Source of the DNA: Tupaia tana
Lineage: Eukaryota; Chordata; Mammalia; Scandentia; Tupaiidae
Assembly: GCA_026018925.1 (NCBI GenBank)
Contig: JAKSZU010000013.1
Coordinates: forward strand, 79,349,791-79,413,790
Direction of reading: 5' to 3'
DNA: 64,000 nt
Shown here: positions 1 through 10,739 of the stretch, one piece after another
Position numbering within the stretch: the stretch's first letter is position 1
Layout: each line of letters opens with the position of its first letter
Translations under genes and position numbers: made by a program
Notes under the pieces: model-generated
What the model saw: only the letters and a program-made list of their open reading frames with translations
Told to the model about the DNA's origin: nothing
Database searches by the model: none

Positions 1-554
1 TGAAATTGTATTTTTATAAATAGGGGCTTCTATTTGAGAGGTTTCTGAAGAAAAAATTTCTTGAGAACTTCACTAAATCAAAGCATTGAGAGGATTAGTT
101 GAGGTGTTTGTGATATAATAATTACAGATTGGTAGTGGGAGAATTCCTGCTGGATTGCTCCAATGGTACCCATCACAGTAAAATAGTTTAGAGGCCATGC
201 GCTCCACCACTCCTCAAAATGTGACCCTGGGCATGTCAATTAACTTTCCTGAGTCTGTTTCTTCATTTTGAAAATGAATTTCCTTCCAGGGCTATAAAGT
301 GGGAAGAATGAGATCATGGATATAAAGTAATACAAGGGTTGTCATTAATTATTTTGTCGGAATGCTCAACTATCGTATGTTTGTCTGAGGTTGATCTTTT
401 CGAATGTAGGAGGATGGCCGAGAAGGATGATCTAGGATAGGCTTACTCCTTTAACTAGAGTTCCTCAATCCCCAACCAGGTACACTAAGGAAAACTAAAA
501 GATGAGTCCATGAAGAATCAAAAGCTTGGTGCCCATGTCAGAAGCAACTCTTTG
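1..554. other. Unannotated non-coding DNA
   Basis: No repeat, gene or RNA that I recognise. Composition is moderately AT-rich with stops in all frames; it could be unique intergenic or intronic sequence. Confidence 0.5.
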
Positions 555-757
555 TTCTAAAGCAGGACTTCTCAAGCTTTAATATGCCTCAGTATCACAC
601 GGGAAATGTGGTGAAACAAAGAAGATGGCACTCTACTCTCACAATTTCTGATGCAGTAGTTCTGGGGTAGGGCCCTAGAATTTCCACTTCTAACAGATTT
701 CTAGGTGTTGCTGCTGCTGCCACTACCTGGGAGACCACACTTTGAGAATCACTTGTC
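555..757 (-). mobile_element. hAT-Charlie non-autonomous DNA transposon (MER20/MER5-like)
   Basis: The right edge reads as the reverse complement of a terminal TGGTTCTCAAAGTGTGGTC-type motif (ccacactttgagaatcac), and the left edge has the matching ttctcaagctttaatatgcc inverted end. The middle retains the 'tttctgatgcagtagttctggggtaggg' relative in decayed form. About 200 bp is the usual size for these elements. The exact subfamily cannot be fixed by eye. Confidence 0.6.
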
Positions 758-1160
758 TAAAACAACTACAGATCTGACACAGTGAGTCACTCCCCACGAG
801 GCCCCTTTGTAAAGCAGAGCTACACTGCTCACTGTCAGCAGAGGAAGACATTTTTTGTTTCACAGATTAGTAAGAGCCCTTGTTCTTTCTTTCCCAGTCA
901 GTGGTCAAAAGGGAAAATTACTGGCTCTTCATGATTAATCTCTATAGCTGGATTGGCCAGTTGTCCAGAGAGGAGAGTTTACCGCACACCTAAATGAATG
1001 GACTTAATCAATAATTAAGTGAACTGTTTCTGGAATGATTGTGATGTAGCTGTGGTCATGCTGAACAGTACAGAGGTGGTTACGAATGGTTTTGCTGGTT
1101 CATGCTGAGTATAAGAAGGAGTCATGGAGTAAGAAAATGACCCAAACAGAGTAAATATGA
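758..1160. other. Unannotated non-coding DNA
   Basis: Nothing recognised. A phrase near 1351-1390, just past the following SINE, resembles half of the mariner-type palindrome seen at 20838, so older repeat material may be present here too. Confidence 0.4.
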
Positions 1161-1345
1161 TTTTTAAAAAATAAGTACTTATTTAATATTATTTATTATC
1201 ATTATTATTTAATTTGAACACAGAAAGACACAGAGAGAGAGGCAGGAAAAGTGAGAAAGCAAGCCGCCAGGTCCAGGACTTGAACCACGACCCACCATGT
1301 GCTGGGAAGCCCAACACCTTAACTGCCACACCACCTGCTGGCCCC
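1161..1345 (-). mobile_element. Short-form tRNA-derived SINE
   Basis: Reads on the minus strand from ggggccagcaggtgg... to a TTATT-rich tail complement. The B-box region is altered (gggtcgtggttcaagtcc). It lacks the roughly 100-bp block of the long form. A weak 7-bp flank repeat (taaatat) may be the TSD. Confidence 0.85.
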
Positions 1346-1479
1346 ATAAATATTGGGTCATTGGGAAAGTTATGATGCACTTTTCCATAGAAAAAAATAT
1401 ATAATATTTAAACAGAGATATCAGCACTACTGAGAGGTAATGCTCAAGAGAACAGAAAGCTCTGGCTTCTCAGCTTTCT

Positions 1480-1740
1480 TTTTTTTTTTAAATTTGCTAG
1501 TGGATTCATGCACTCACCAGAGAGAGACAGAGAGAGAGAAAAGAAGTGGAGAAAACATTCTTCATGAAGACTGGTCATGCTGCAATCTCTTTTCCTCCAT
1601 CTTTCCCTACTTCTGAAACTTTGGCCATGCATGCACATGTGCCTGGTATACTTCTCAAGCCCCTGGGTCTGGGGCTTGAACTGCATGGTCAACCATGTGG
1701 GATACAGCTGCCTTAATCACTAGGATACAGAGCCGGCCCT
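1480..1740 (-). mobile_element. Long-form tRNA-derived SINE, old copy
   Basis: The 3' end (gctagtggattcatgcactc), purine-rich CTCTGTC-complement block and tRNA head (agggccggctctgtatcc) are all recognisable, but most CpG sites are lost and the internal GC hairpin is degraded. That indicates an old insertion. Confidence 0.8.
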
Positions 1741-2076
1741 CAATCTCCATCTTGTGCCTGGAAATTACCAATATATGAAGTTAAGTGCAATGTCAACAAC
1801 AGCAACAATAACAATGCCAGAAACTTGCCTTCCCTACATTCAGGGGACCTGATGGAGACTCCACTCATCAACACAAACTCTTCCAAAGTTAAGGACAAAA
1901 GAAGCAGGGATCATGAAGAATCTGCCTGTCAATGGATAGGGCAAGTCTGCTGAGTTTCTAGAAGCATCTGAGGCAGTAATCTAAGAAGACAGCACAGAAA
2001 CATTGGTGGTTTCAGATATATATGCTATGGTATCTAATGTCCAGAAAAGACTACACTGGTGCCTTTACCAACCCAG
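1741..2076. other. Unannotated non-coding DNA
   Basis: A short CAA-rich patch lies near 1795-1815; otherwise nothing recognised. Confidence 0.4.
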
Positions 2077-2350
2077 TTTTTTAAAATTTTTTTCCTCTTT
2101 ATTCATGATAGAACATGTACATATGCTTGGGAGAAAGAAAGGGGAGAGAGAGAGAGAAGGAGAGAAGTATTTTCTATAGGGTCTGGTCACACTGAAATCC
2201 CCTCTTCCAGCCCTCCAATCCATTGGATATTGGGTATTCAAATGTGTACCCAGCATGTTTCAGGTCAATCAGACCAGGGATTCAAACCATGGTCACCATG
2301 TCTGATCCAACTTCTCTTGAGCAACAATCACTGCAACACAGAAGTAGTAC
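2077..2350 (-). mobile_element. Long-form SINE, highly diverged
   Basis: A T-rich left end, a gagagagaga block and gggattcaaaccatggtcacc (the B-box complement) are in the right order and spacing for a minus-strand SINE. The head next to 2350 is badly decayed. It abuts the LTR that follows. Confidence 0.6.
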
Positions 2351-2351
2351 C

Positions 2352-2665
2352 AAACCCGTTGTGTTACTCCATTCTCTACTGCTGATAACAGAATGGCACA
2401 GACTTGATAATTTATAAAGAATAAAGGTTTATTTAGCTCATTGTTTTAGAAGTCCAAGATTGATGTGCTGCATCTGTGAAGGCCTTCTTTCAAGAGCATC
2501 TCATGGAAAGAGGACAAGAGTATGTTTCCTTTGGTCTTTTTACCTCCCAAAGGCTCCACTACTTAATACCATAGTTGGATTAAGTTTCTTAATATCATGA
2601 TGATAGAAACTAAATTTTAATACATGAATTTTTGGGAGAACACATTCAAACCATAGCACCAATGA
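2352..2665 (-). mobile_element. MaLR-type LTR (MLT1-like), solo
   Basis: On the minus strand it begins with a tgctatggtttgaatgtgtt-type 5' end (seen as aacacattcaaaccatagca) and ends at the complement of tactccattctctactgctg next to the 'gataatttataaag' poly(A)-region phrase. This arrangement is characteristic of ERVL-MaLR LTRs. No internal region is attached. Confidence 0.75.
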
Positions 2666-2844
2666 GCACCAATGCTGAGCCTGGGTGAGTGGTGATATTC
2701 CCAACTACAAAGCTTTGAAGTCAGTGCTTGAAAGGTTTTTTTGACTTTTTATTTTGTTATTGTTGACTTTTTCTTGCCTTTGATAATCCTGCTGAATGCA
2801 GATTAAGTTCAAATAAACTCTAAACTCAAAAAACCTAGTTTTGG

Positions 2845-3132
2845 GGGGACCAGCAGTTAGCGTAATGGCTATGTCGCTGGACTCCCACGTAGTCGACCTC
2901 GGTTCGCGTCCTGGACCCAGTGGCTTAAAACTCACGCCGGGCGAGTGTGCATGCGTGCCCAAGATCCTGAGAGGAGAATGGAGGAGAAGGGATTGCGGCG
3001 TGACCATCCCCCCGGGGGATGATTTCTCGCTTTCTGTCTCTAAGTCTCTCTCTGTCTGGCGAGCACACGCGCCCTATAGCAAAAACCTCTCAAAAAAAAA
3101 AAAAAACAAAAAAAAACCAAAAAACAAAAAAC
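2845..3132 (+). mobile_element. Long-form SINE with 15-bp TSD
   Basis: Flanked by aaaacctagttttgg at 2830-2844 and again at 3133-3147, a perfect target-site duplication. The A box (tagcgtaatgg) and B box (ggttcgcgtcc) are intact, and CpG sites are largely retained. The tail is A-rich with interspersed C. A fairly young insertion. Confidence 0.96.
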
Positions 3133-3147
3133 AAAACCTAGTTTTGG

Positions 3148-3451
3148 TTCTTGTCTTTCTCTTTCTCCTTTTCTTCTTCTTTTCACCTTTTTCAACAAAA
3201 GTTTTTAGCTATTTAAGCCTTAATTCTTCAAACTGTAAATAGAAAAACAAAGAGTAATGCCTACACAAAGGTTGTAAAGAATAAAATGAGACAAATACAT
3301 AAAAGTGCTTTGAAAACCACATTCCACTATAAAATATGAGTTTCTGTTTTTATACAAATATTGGCTAACACATGTGACCTCTCTATAACCAAGGCTTTTC
3401 ATTTCAACCCTTCCATTTTCTGTGCTTATCAATATCTCAAAATATCTCTAC
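3148..3451. other. AT-rich unannotated DNA
   Basis: Pyrimidine-rich at the left edge next to the SINE tail, then ordinary AT-rich sequence with no feature I can name. Confidence 0.4.
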
Positions 3452-3720
3452 AGGGCCAGCCAGTATTGTGGTGCTTATAGGTGGCTGAATTCTACCTGGC
3501 TGTCTTCATGGTTTGAGTCCTGGACCAATGGTTTGAAGCATATGCCAGGCACATATGCATACAAGCCCAACATCCCAAGAGGAGAATGAAGAAGAGATTG
3601 CAGCATGGCCAATCCTTGGGGGGGGGGGGGTGCTTTTACACTCCCCCAACTCTCACTTTTTGTCTCTCTCTCTCTCTCTGATGAGTGCACACACCCCAAA
3701 GAATATTTTTTTTAAAAAAA
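3452..3720 (+). mobile_element. Long-form SINE, old copy
   Basis: The head starts gggccagccagtattgtgg with B box ggtttgagtcctgg. The body keeps cccaagaggagaatg and an expanded run of 12-13 G at 3619-3631 in place of the C6/G6 palindrome. CpGs are lost throughout. Confidence 0.85.
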
Positions 3721-4590
3721 TAGTGTTTCTACTTAGGCCATTTTCACAATAAATGTTAATTCGTTATTTACTTATCTGTCTGCCTTACTAAACCAGTCCC
3801 TCAAGGGTAGAGTCCTGTTTGTCTTTTATATCCCCTCCAGTGTCTATTGCATGTAGTAAGTTCATAATAATTGTCAGTTGGATTAAAAAAAAGAAATTTG
3901 CTGGGAGTTCCATGAGCATAATGGAAAGTTTCCAAAGTGGATGCAACTCTCACTTTCATTGCAACATTTTTAGATCTGTAGCCACATGTCCCAATGGACA
4001 AAGGAGCGATCAGATGGAATATGCTTCTGGTGAGGCTAATGGTTGTCCTACAGGTGCAAGTGATGGACACAGTGGAGGAAACGCATCTTAATTGGTGGCA
4101 GGAAAAACATTTCCCAGGTGCTTGGTTGGGTTGTAAGTGCCATCTGTCCTGCCACAGAGGATTAAAGAGAAGATCACCTTCCCTGGATTCTGGGGACAGT
4201 GTAGGCATCACGATGAGCTGTTGATATTAACTTGTCTCTGCTCCACCTGGCTAATTGCAGGCAAGGGAATCTGTCCAGGGTTTCTAGTTTGAAATCACAG
4301 GGATGTTGCTGTGGCAGGTCTTTACTCCCAGGTGTTTGGTTGCATTTGTTAAAGGGAATTCTAGGGAGAATGAGAATGAAACATTTTTGGTTTATTATGG
4401 AAGGTTTTGTGTCAATAAACTCCACTGTTCGATGTTAGATCTCTCAGTGGACAAGGAAATAAAATATCCTTCTTTGTTTTGGCCCTGTCTTCCCTTATAC
4501 ATCCTCTTTCATTTGTTAATCACACCACAATGACTGGGTCCCTATGTTGGGCACTGGTGACACTATAAAAGACATGACAGAATTATCATT
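3721..4590. other. Unannotated DNA, no supported gene
   Basis: Open frames of 136 codons (3801-4211, minus) and shorter lie here, but none has a recognisable domain, and overlapping frames on both strands are equally long, so they look like chance. No repeat recognised. Confidence 0.4.
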
Positions 4591-4840
4591 TTTGAATGTT
4601 TTTGCTATAGGGCTCATGCACTCACCAGAGAGGAAAGAGACAGAGAGAGGGAAAGTGAGAAATCATCCCCCAGAGGGGATGGTCATGCTATAATCTCTTC
4701 TCCTCCATTCTCCTCTCAGGATCTTAGGCACACAAGCACACACAGCCGGCATGATTTTCAAACCACAAGGTCCAAGATTGGAACCACGGCTGGCTATGTG
4801 AGAATCCAGCTGCCTTAACCACTACGCCATCTGCTGACCT
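4591..4840 (-). mobile_element. Long-form SINE
   Basis: Carries the 3'-end complement tttttgctatagggctcatg, the palindrome relic cccccagagggga, and a tRNA head ending aaccactacgccatctgctgac. Intermediate divergence; no clear TSD. Confidence 0.9.
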
Positions 4841-4944
4841 GAAAATTCACTGTATTGTATGGGAGCCGGAAATCAGATTTGTAAATGAAACACAATGTAA
4901 TGTAGTGAATAATATCACAGAAGTACATACAGAGAATTCTGGCA

Positions 4945-4949
4945 AGAGA

Positions 4950-5001
<52 letters not shown>

Positions 5002-5026
5002 GGAAGCAAAGGAAGGGAAAGGGAAA
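4945..5026. repeat. (GA)n microsatellite passing into GGAA-rich purine tract
   Basis: About 25 GA units followed by gaaaggaaggaagc-type repeats. It is not attached to a SINE head on either side, so it is either an orphan tail or an independent microsatellite. Confidence 0.95.
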
Positions 5027-5379
5027 CAAAAGACCCTCAGCTATGTCCAGGGCTATAGTTCCTGTCTTGTATTTCCTGTACCTCTTTCCTCATTTTGTTT
5101 GAGAACTGCCTCCCCTCTTTGTGTTGAAGTCTCAGAAAAAATACTCATCACTGTTTTTCTGCTGTCCAGAGGGCAGTCACCTGATCCAGACCTGGCCAAC
5201 TGGGTTATAGCATCTTTCTGTCTCAGTGATAAATACAAGGGACAGGACATGACCAAAAGAGGGTCAAAGAAAGTCTTTCCATAAAACTGGCTATTAAGGG
5301 ATTGAGAAAGAGAGGGTTGCTCTATCTATGGAGACCATGACATCTACCCATAAACTTTGGGCTGCTAGAGGTCTTCTGT
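5027..5379. other. Unannotated non-coding DNA
   Basis: Nothing recognised; frames are short and uninformative. Confidence 0.4.
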
Positions 5380-5747
5380 ATTGGAATTGGCAGGGTTATG
5401 TTGCAGTAACAATCTTTACATCTTAGTGGCTGATAACAAAGGTTTATGACTTGTTCATACTCCCAGTCCACCGAGGGTCAACTGAGAGCTGTCTTCTAAA
5501 TTTTCTTACTTGGGGCCAAAGCTGACCAAGCAACCACCTATTTAAATATTGATAATCACTATGTCACAATGAAAAAAGATTGTGGGAGAGGCATGTACTG
5601 CCAGTTCTAGCCCAGAAGTGACATATGTTATTTCTGCTTTCAACATCGTCCAGAACCAGCCCTGTGACCCCATCCCAGCAAAAAGAGTTCAGGAATGTAA
5701 GTCTTCTGGGTTCCCAGAACAGGGAATAATCAAAAATAGCTGGAGGA
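5380..5747. mobile_element. Ancient mammalian interspersed repeat, family not assigned (LTR-like)
   Basis: The phrases ggttatgttgcagtaacaa, tggctgataacaaaggttta and cagaagtgacatatgttatttctgc match a widespread mammalian repeat I know by pattern but cannot name with confidence. It continues past the following SINE at 5991. Confidence 0.45.
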
Positions 5748-5990
5748 GGGGCCAGCAGATGGTGTAATGGTTACGTCGCTAGACTCCCACTAGTAGACCA
5801 CTGTTAGAGTCCCAGGTGTATGTGCACGCATGCCCAAAATCCCAAGAGGGAATGGAGGAGAGGGGATAGTGGCATGGCCATCCCCCCCAGGGGGTGATTT
5901 CTCACTTTCTGTCTCTCTGTCTCTCCAGTGAGTGCACATGCCCTCTAGCAAAAATCTCTCTTTAAAGACAAACAAACAAACAAAAAACAG
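5748..5990 (+). mobile_element. Long-form SINE with 14-bp TSD
   Basis: Flanks aaatagctggagga (5734-5747) and aaatagttggagga (5991-6004) differ by one base. The copy has lost about 20 bp after the B box (the ggacccggtggctt region), giving a shorter body. The tail is (CAAA)n. Confidence 0.94.
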
Positions 5991-6027
5991 AAATAGTTGG
6001 AGGACAGAAGAACTAATGTGCAGGAAT

Positions 6028-6202
6028 ATGTGTCTGTGTGTTTATATAAATGTGTGTATATATATTACACACACACACCCCTATATGAATATATATAAAT
6101 ATATAGGTGTATATGTATATTTATATATTAATGTGCGTGCATATATATGTATGTGATGTGCATACATGCACATGTGTGTATATACATATGTATGTATACA
6201 CA
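6028..6202. repeat. TG/TA/CA-rich low-complexity tract
   Basis: Imperfect alternation of tgtgtg, tatata and acacac over about 175 bp; strongly alternating purine-pyrimidine. Confidence 0.9.
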
Positions 6203-6690
6203 GCAAATGAGAGAGAGCTAAGTGGATGAATGTATATGAGGGTGATGCCATTCTAAGCTAAATAATCCCTAGGACTTTCCGTTACTTTGGTCAACAAATT
6301 TCCTTTTAATACCTTTCTGTCTAAGCTAGTTTGTTTTTTGTTCCAAGCATACTCAGTGAGTCCTGACTAATATAGGAGCTGCATAAGGTCATTCTGATAA
6401 AGCAGCCTTTGAGATGAGGTCGCTCACGTAAAGGAGGACTTGGTGCTGCAGGCAGAGAGAATGGCACATGCAACACTATAAAAGAACAACACATGCTTTG
6501 GGAATGTTGAGATACTTGATATAATTGCATTTTTATCACATAGTGCAGGTGTATCTTCAACACAAATGTGAGAACAGCTGCTTTAAAGATTATCCATCTA
6601 GTCACATCTCCGTGATCTCCCAACTTAGTTTCTTCTTTAAAAGCAAGTATTTCAAAGCTTTCATACCTGTTACCCGATACACTGGCCCTG
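6203..6690. other. Mostly unannotated; possible LTR 3' end
   Basis: The phrase agtttgttttttgttccaagc followed by gagtcctgactaata at about 6328-6372 resembles the 3' end of several mammalian ERVL/MaLR LTRs. The rest is not recognised. Confidence 0.3.
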
Positions 6691-6708
6691 TGGAAATGTG
6701 TTCTTTTA

Positions 6709-6961
6709 TTTTTTCTTTAGATTTTTTGCCATAGTGTGCATATGCTCTCCAAAGAGGGATAAAGAGAGGGAAAATGAGAAATTACTCCCTCCCAGGGGGA
6801 TGACCATGCCTCAATTCCCTGTCCTCCATTCTACTCACGGGATTTTAGTCATGAAGGCACACACTCCTGACATGTTCTTCAAGCCACCAGGTCCAGGACT
6901 AGGATAGCAGAATCAACCATGTAGAACCCAGCACCTTAACCACCACACCACCTGCTAACCC
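6709..6961 (-). mobile_element. Long-form SINE with TSD
   Basis: Flank tggaaatgtgttctttta (6691-6708) matches tggaaatgttttcttta (6962-6978). The B box is damaged (aggtccaggactaggatag), so this copy could hardly drive Pol III transcription. Confidence 0.92.
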
Positions 6962-6978
6962 TGGAAATGTTTTCTTTA

Positions 6979-7331
6979 AAAAAAGAAAAAAGAGTATATT
7001 TTTTGGTTTTGAGTGGTTGTGAGCTTCTTGAAGGAAGGGCTAAACAATTAACGTATCTAATTACCTTTCATAAAATTTGGAAATTTCTTTCCAGAAATAA
7101 ATGTTAGTAGTATCTGAGGCTGGGATAATATTTCCCCCCCAACAGAGCACATGAAAAGTCAATGCATAATGAATACACATACACCGATATTTTGTTTGCT
7201 TGTTTGGTTTTTGGATGGGGGAACATGGGTGAACATTAAAATGTTCATACCACTTTGCCTGGTCTCTGTATGACCCTCATGCCTTACACTGCATTAAGTA
7301 AATAGAACTAGTGAACAATAGCTGTTCTCAT
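6979..7331. other. Unannotated non-coding DNA
   Basis: Contains a TTTG-rich patch near 7192-7212; otherwise nothing recognised. Confidence 0.4.
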
Positions 7332-7940
7332 TGAGGTAGGAGACGGGGACCCTAAAAATATAGTTAGGGTATAGACCCAAAATGAAATCACAAAATGGCT
7401 AAATTTTGACATGGAGACAGTGGTGGCTCAATAATTGACCTAGGCAGGCAGCATGACCTTGACCTAAAACAAAGGGTTTTTTCATCCCCCACATTCCAGG
7501 AAGAAGATAAGATAATGGTTTTCATGGCCCAAAGCTATACAAAGAATCTCCTGACCTTGGTACCTACTCCTAAAATTAGGAGAATAATTGGATCCACCCA
7601 GCATGTGCCCCTCCTGCCAAGAGGGAAATACACAAGCCCCACCTAAAACCTAAGTCTGGACAAAGCCCTTCCTGACCCAAATTAAAACCCCTTGCCACAG
7701 TTCTTTCTTGGCAACCCATTTCCCGGGACCCCTTCCTTCTTGAGAGCTCTATTTTTCCTTCCCTCTCTTTTAATAAACTCCTTGCTTTGTTAATAAATTC
7801 CCTGCTTTGCTAATAAATTCCCTGCTTTGCTCTTCCTCCTCTCTTTGTCTGCAACTTTAATTCTTCCTGAGCGTGGGACAAGAACCCAAGTCTCACTGCG
7901 AGTGTGGGCCCAATCACCCCTGTGGCCTCGTGTCCCTACA
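7332..7940 (+). mobile_element. Endogenous retrovirus LTR (ERV1-like), apparently solo
   Basis: The segment runs from TG (tgaggtaggagacgggg) to CA (gtgtccctaca) and is flanked by tcat and tcac, a 4-bp duplication with one mismatch, as expected for ERV1. Near the 3' third it has an R-like region with three AATAAA-bearing units (7771-7830), followed by a U5-like stretch ending in gagcgtgggacaagaaccc. A TTAAAA box at 7680-7686 may be the TATA. No gag, pol or env is attached, so it is best read as a recombination-derived solo LTR. Confidence 0.75.
7771..7830 (+). repeat. Three tandem 20-bp units carrying poly(A) signals inside an LTR
   Basis: Units start at 7771, 7791 and 7811, each beginning taataaa and ending ctgctttg(c/t) or cttgctttgt. 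The last two are identical; the first differs at three positions. Each contains AATAAA, so the LTR has three potential polyadenylation signals. Confidence 0.95.
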
Positions 7941-7949
7941 TCACCATCT

Positions 7950-8185
7950 TCACTAATAGTATAAAGTTAATAGTATTCATTTATTGTGTAGCTTCTCTGT
8001 ATCCAGAACTATGCCAGATGCATATATACTTGATCCAATTTTGTTTTTTAAAATGGCCCTGTGATAAATATGATCATTCCCCACTTTATAGATGGGGGGG
8101 GGGGTGCAAAAAAAAAAACTAAGGCCTCAGAGAGTTTAAAGCCACCCACAGCTGGTGGCTGATGATGAAGATTCAGTGTTTCTTT
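7950..8185 (-). mobile_element. MIR SINE fragment
   Basis: attcatttattgtgtagctt, ccccactttatagatg and ctaaggcctcagagagttta follow the order of the reverse-complement MIR consensus. It is interrupted by a G/A homopolymer patch (8094-8119). Confidence 0.7.
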
Positions 8186-8644
8186 TATGCCACTTTCCTT
8201 TTTCTGTCTCTCTAATCCTGACTTCTAGCTCCAAAATCTAATTCTCCATGTTCACTTCTGGGGGAGTGAGTTTCTGGCCCCTTTAGCTTCTACAGTTGGA
8301 GATGAGCCTCTAGTTAAAAAGTTGCGCAGGAAGAGAGATTGGCTGTCAGGAAGGTAGCCGCCAACCCTCTGGCCCTCTCTGTCTTGAAGAACAAGGTTGA
8401 AGAGGTTGGAAGCACTTACTACAGAGGGGAGAATTAGAAACAGGGAGTGACTTCTCTTTTCAAACACCCTAAGTCCCTTATCAGTGACTGTAAAGGGTAA
8501 GTCTAGGGCAGTGAGTAGAGATTGTAAGAAAAATCTTCTAACAGCCCAGCAATCAAGAGAATGGGCTGAACAAAGGGGAGTTACCTCCATGTGTTCAGAC
8601 ACAGAAAGGTGGCAAGCTGTGAAGGGGTGGCAGGCCATTGCACG

Positions 8645-8800
8645 GTGGAGTTGAATAGACCCAGGTCTGCCACATCAGAGCTCTGCCATAGGACAGAAGA
8701 GTTAACTCTGCGTCTGTTTTCTCATGATAAATAGAGCCTAATAATACCTATTCTGCAGGCTTGTTGTAAGAATTAGAGGTAATACATGTTTAGAACTGCC
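8645..8800 (+). mobile_element. MIR SINE fragment
   Basis: gacccaggtctgccacatcag, gttttctcatgataaatag and gttgtaagaattagaggtaat correspond to the plus-strand MIR body. Confidence 0.6.
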
Positions 8801-9472
8801 ATAGAGCAATGGAAATAATACTACTATACTCATTGCCATAGACAGGAACATCTCCCTTTGCACAGCTGTTTTAGATTCAAGAACCAAATGGGAAGTGCAG
8901 AGTACTACATTGTATTACCTGTAGATCCCACCAGAGTAATAAGGTCTTTACAAGCCATGACTTTCCAAAGTGTGACTCTTTCCTTTGCGAATCCAGGACC
9001 ACACTCTTGACAGCATCACTGATTGACGGGTCTTATTTTAGAGATTTCTTTCTTTGTGCATGTTGGTGGAGGGGTTGGGGAGATTTCTATAATATGTATA
9101 CTTCCTCTCCAATAACCAATCAAGTTACTCTTTTTGACTCAACTGCAGCCAGCCGGTTATCTACCCTCTATATCTACAAAATCCTCAACACCGAGTTTAT
9201 AGTTGATTGATTGTTCTTTCTACATACTATAATTGCTTCATTAGAGGCTTCAGATGGTTCATTGTGTTGGCAACTTCCTGTAAAACTGTCTGCACAATCA
9301 GGGCCAGACACATGCCACTGAGTCATCAGGGATTGAAACATTTGTTTGTTTATATGTGTGTTTGTTTGTTTATTTTCAAAAGGCAGGATAATACTTGGGA
9401 TGTAATCTCACGGCTGGGGACATAAGTAAACAAGAGCTCTCCTTCAGTGATCTCAGTCCCAGAGTGTTTTTG
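8801..9472. other. Unannotated; short TTTG-rich patch
   Basis: A (TTTG/TTTA)n-like run lies at 9340-9376. Otherwise no recognised element. Confidence 0.4.
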
Positions 9473-9750
9473 TTTCTTTTTTTTTTAAATTCTTGAGAGG
9501 GCATGTGCACTAGCCAGGGAGTGAGAGAAAGAGAGATAAACAGATAGAAAGTGAGGAAGCACCCTCTATGAGGGGGCAGGGTGGTTATATTGCAATCTCT
9601 TTTTCTCCATTTCTCCTTTCAAGACTTTGGGCATACTAGCTCACGCACCTATTGTGTTTTTCAAGCTACCAGGTTTGGAACTTGAGCTGTGATTCATATG
9701 TGGTCATGTGTGACTCAGCCACCTCAACCACCAGCCCACCGGCTGGCCCC
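9473..9750 (-). mobile_element. Long-form SINE, diverged
   Basis: The right end is accggctggcccc; the left T-run is next to tcccagagtgttttt, loosely repeated at the right as ttccagggtttta, a probable TSD. The head contains a small duplication around the region upstream of the B box (atgtggtcatgtgtg). Confidence 0.82.
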
Positions 9751-9842
9751 ATTCCAGGGTTTTAGTTACCATCCATTTGTTAATGGCTCCCTGATTTCTA
9801 GCTCCAGGCCACAGCTCTTCCCTAAACTTCAGACTGAAATAG

Positions 9843-10247
9843 CTGCTATGGTGTAGATAATGGTTCCTCCCCTGAAGATTTATGTTTAGGAACTTGGTCC
9901 CCAGGGTAATAATGGCATTGGGAGGTGGGTGAGACCTTTAAGAGGGGAGGCCTCATGGGCAGTGTTTGGATCATATAGGCATTACCTTCATGAATGGATT
10001 AATGCTGTCTCATAGGGTGGAGTGAGTTCTAGCTCTGGAGAGAGGAGGTTAGTTCCCGTAAGAGCGCTATAAGAGAAAAATGGCTGCCCCCAGTTCTCTC
10101 TCTTTGAAGGTGCCTGACATTTTCTACTTCTGTTGGCCATGTTGTAACATAGCCCCAGAGGTTGGCCTCATGCTGGCCTCACACTGGAATTTTAACCACC
10201 AGAACTGTAAGCCAACTAAACTTCTGCTTTATTTTTTATTATTACTT
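9843..10247 (+). mobile_element. MaLR-type LTR (MLT1-like)
   Basis: Starts ctgctatggtgtagataatg and carries attgggaggtgggtgagacc, tcatgaatggattaatgctg and ccaccagaactgtaagccaa, the ordered landmarks of MLT1 LTRs. The 3' end is overrun by the next SINE. Confidence 0.8.
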
Positions 10248-10418
10248 CTTTTTTTAAAGAATTATTTAATTAATTAATTAATTTAATTTGACCAGAGAGG
10301 GACAGAGTGAGAGAGAGAGAAGAAAAGTGAGAAAGCAAGCCGCCAGGTCCGGGACTCGAACTGTGGTCGACCATGTGAGAGTCCAACGCCCTTAATTATC
10401 AATCCACCTGCCAGCCCC
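10248..10418 (-). mobile_element. Short-form SINE
   Basis: Tail complement is (TTAA)n, then tttgaccagagagggacagag and gaaagcaagccgccaggtcc. The head ends ccacctgccagcccc. It is inserted at or beyond the end of the MaLR LTR and abuts an L1 tail on its right. Confidence 0.92.
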
Positions 10419-10690
10419 TTTTCTTTCTTTCTTTATTTCTTTCTTTCTCTCTTTCTCTCTTTCTTTCTCTTTCTTTCTTTTTTAACATTTAATTACTATA
10501 CATCTTTACAACATACAAAATGGACTATCTGGACATGAATATACTGCATACTAGTCCAGTCAAAGATATTACCATACACATTATCATCAACAGGAAATTT
10601 TCCTTTTTTATGTCTATTACCTGTTTTGCACTACCCCTCCCTCTGCCCTCATTTCTGCTCTTAATAAATCATCCAGTATGAGGTATTTCC
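10419..10690 (-). mobile_element. Lineage-specific L1 3'-end fragment
   Basis: Starts with a (TTTC)n/T-rich tract to 10482 (tail complement), then ttaattactatacatcttta, catacaaaatgg and cattatcatcaacagg, shared with 42640, 50560, 51079 and (inverted) 55125. A pyrimidine-rich stretch follows, as in mammalian L1 3' UTRs seen in reverse. Confidence 0.7.
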
Positions 10691-10739
10691 GTTAGCGATA
10701 CAATAGCAGACCGCATCAACCACCAGATAGCTCAAGACA

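Noticed and set aside
8252..8638. 128-codon minus-strand frame
   Set aside because: Non-repetitive, but no domain, no supporting signals, and typical of chance in 64 kb.
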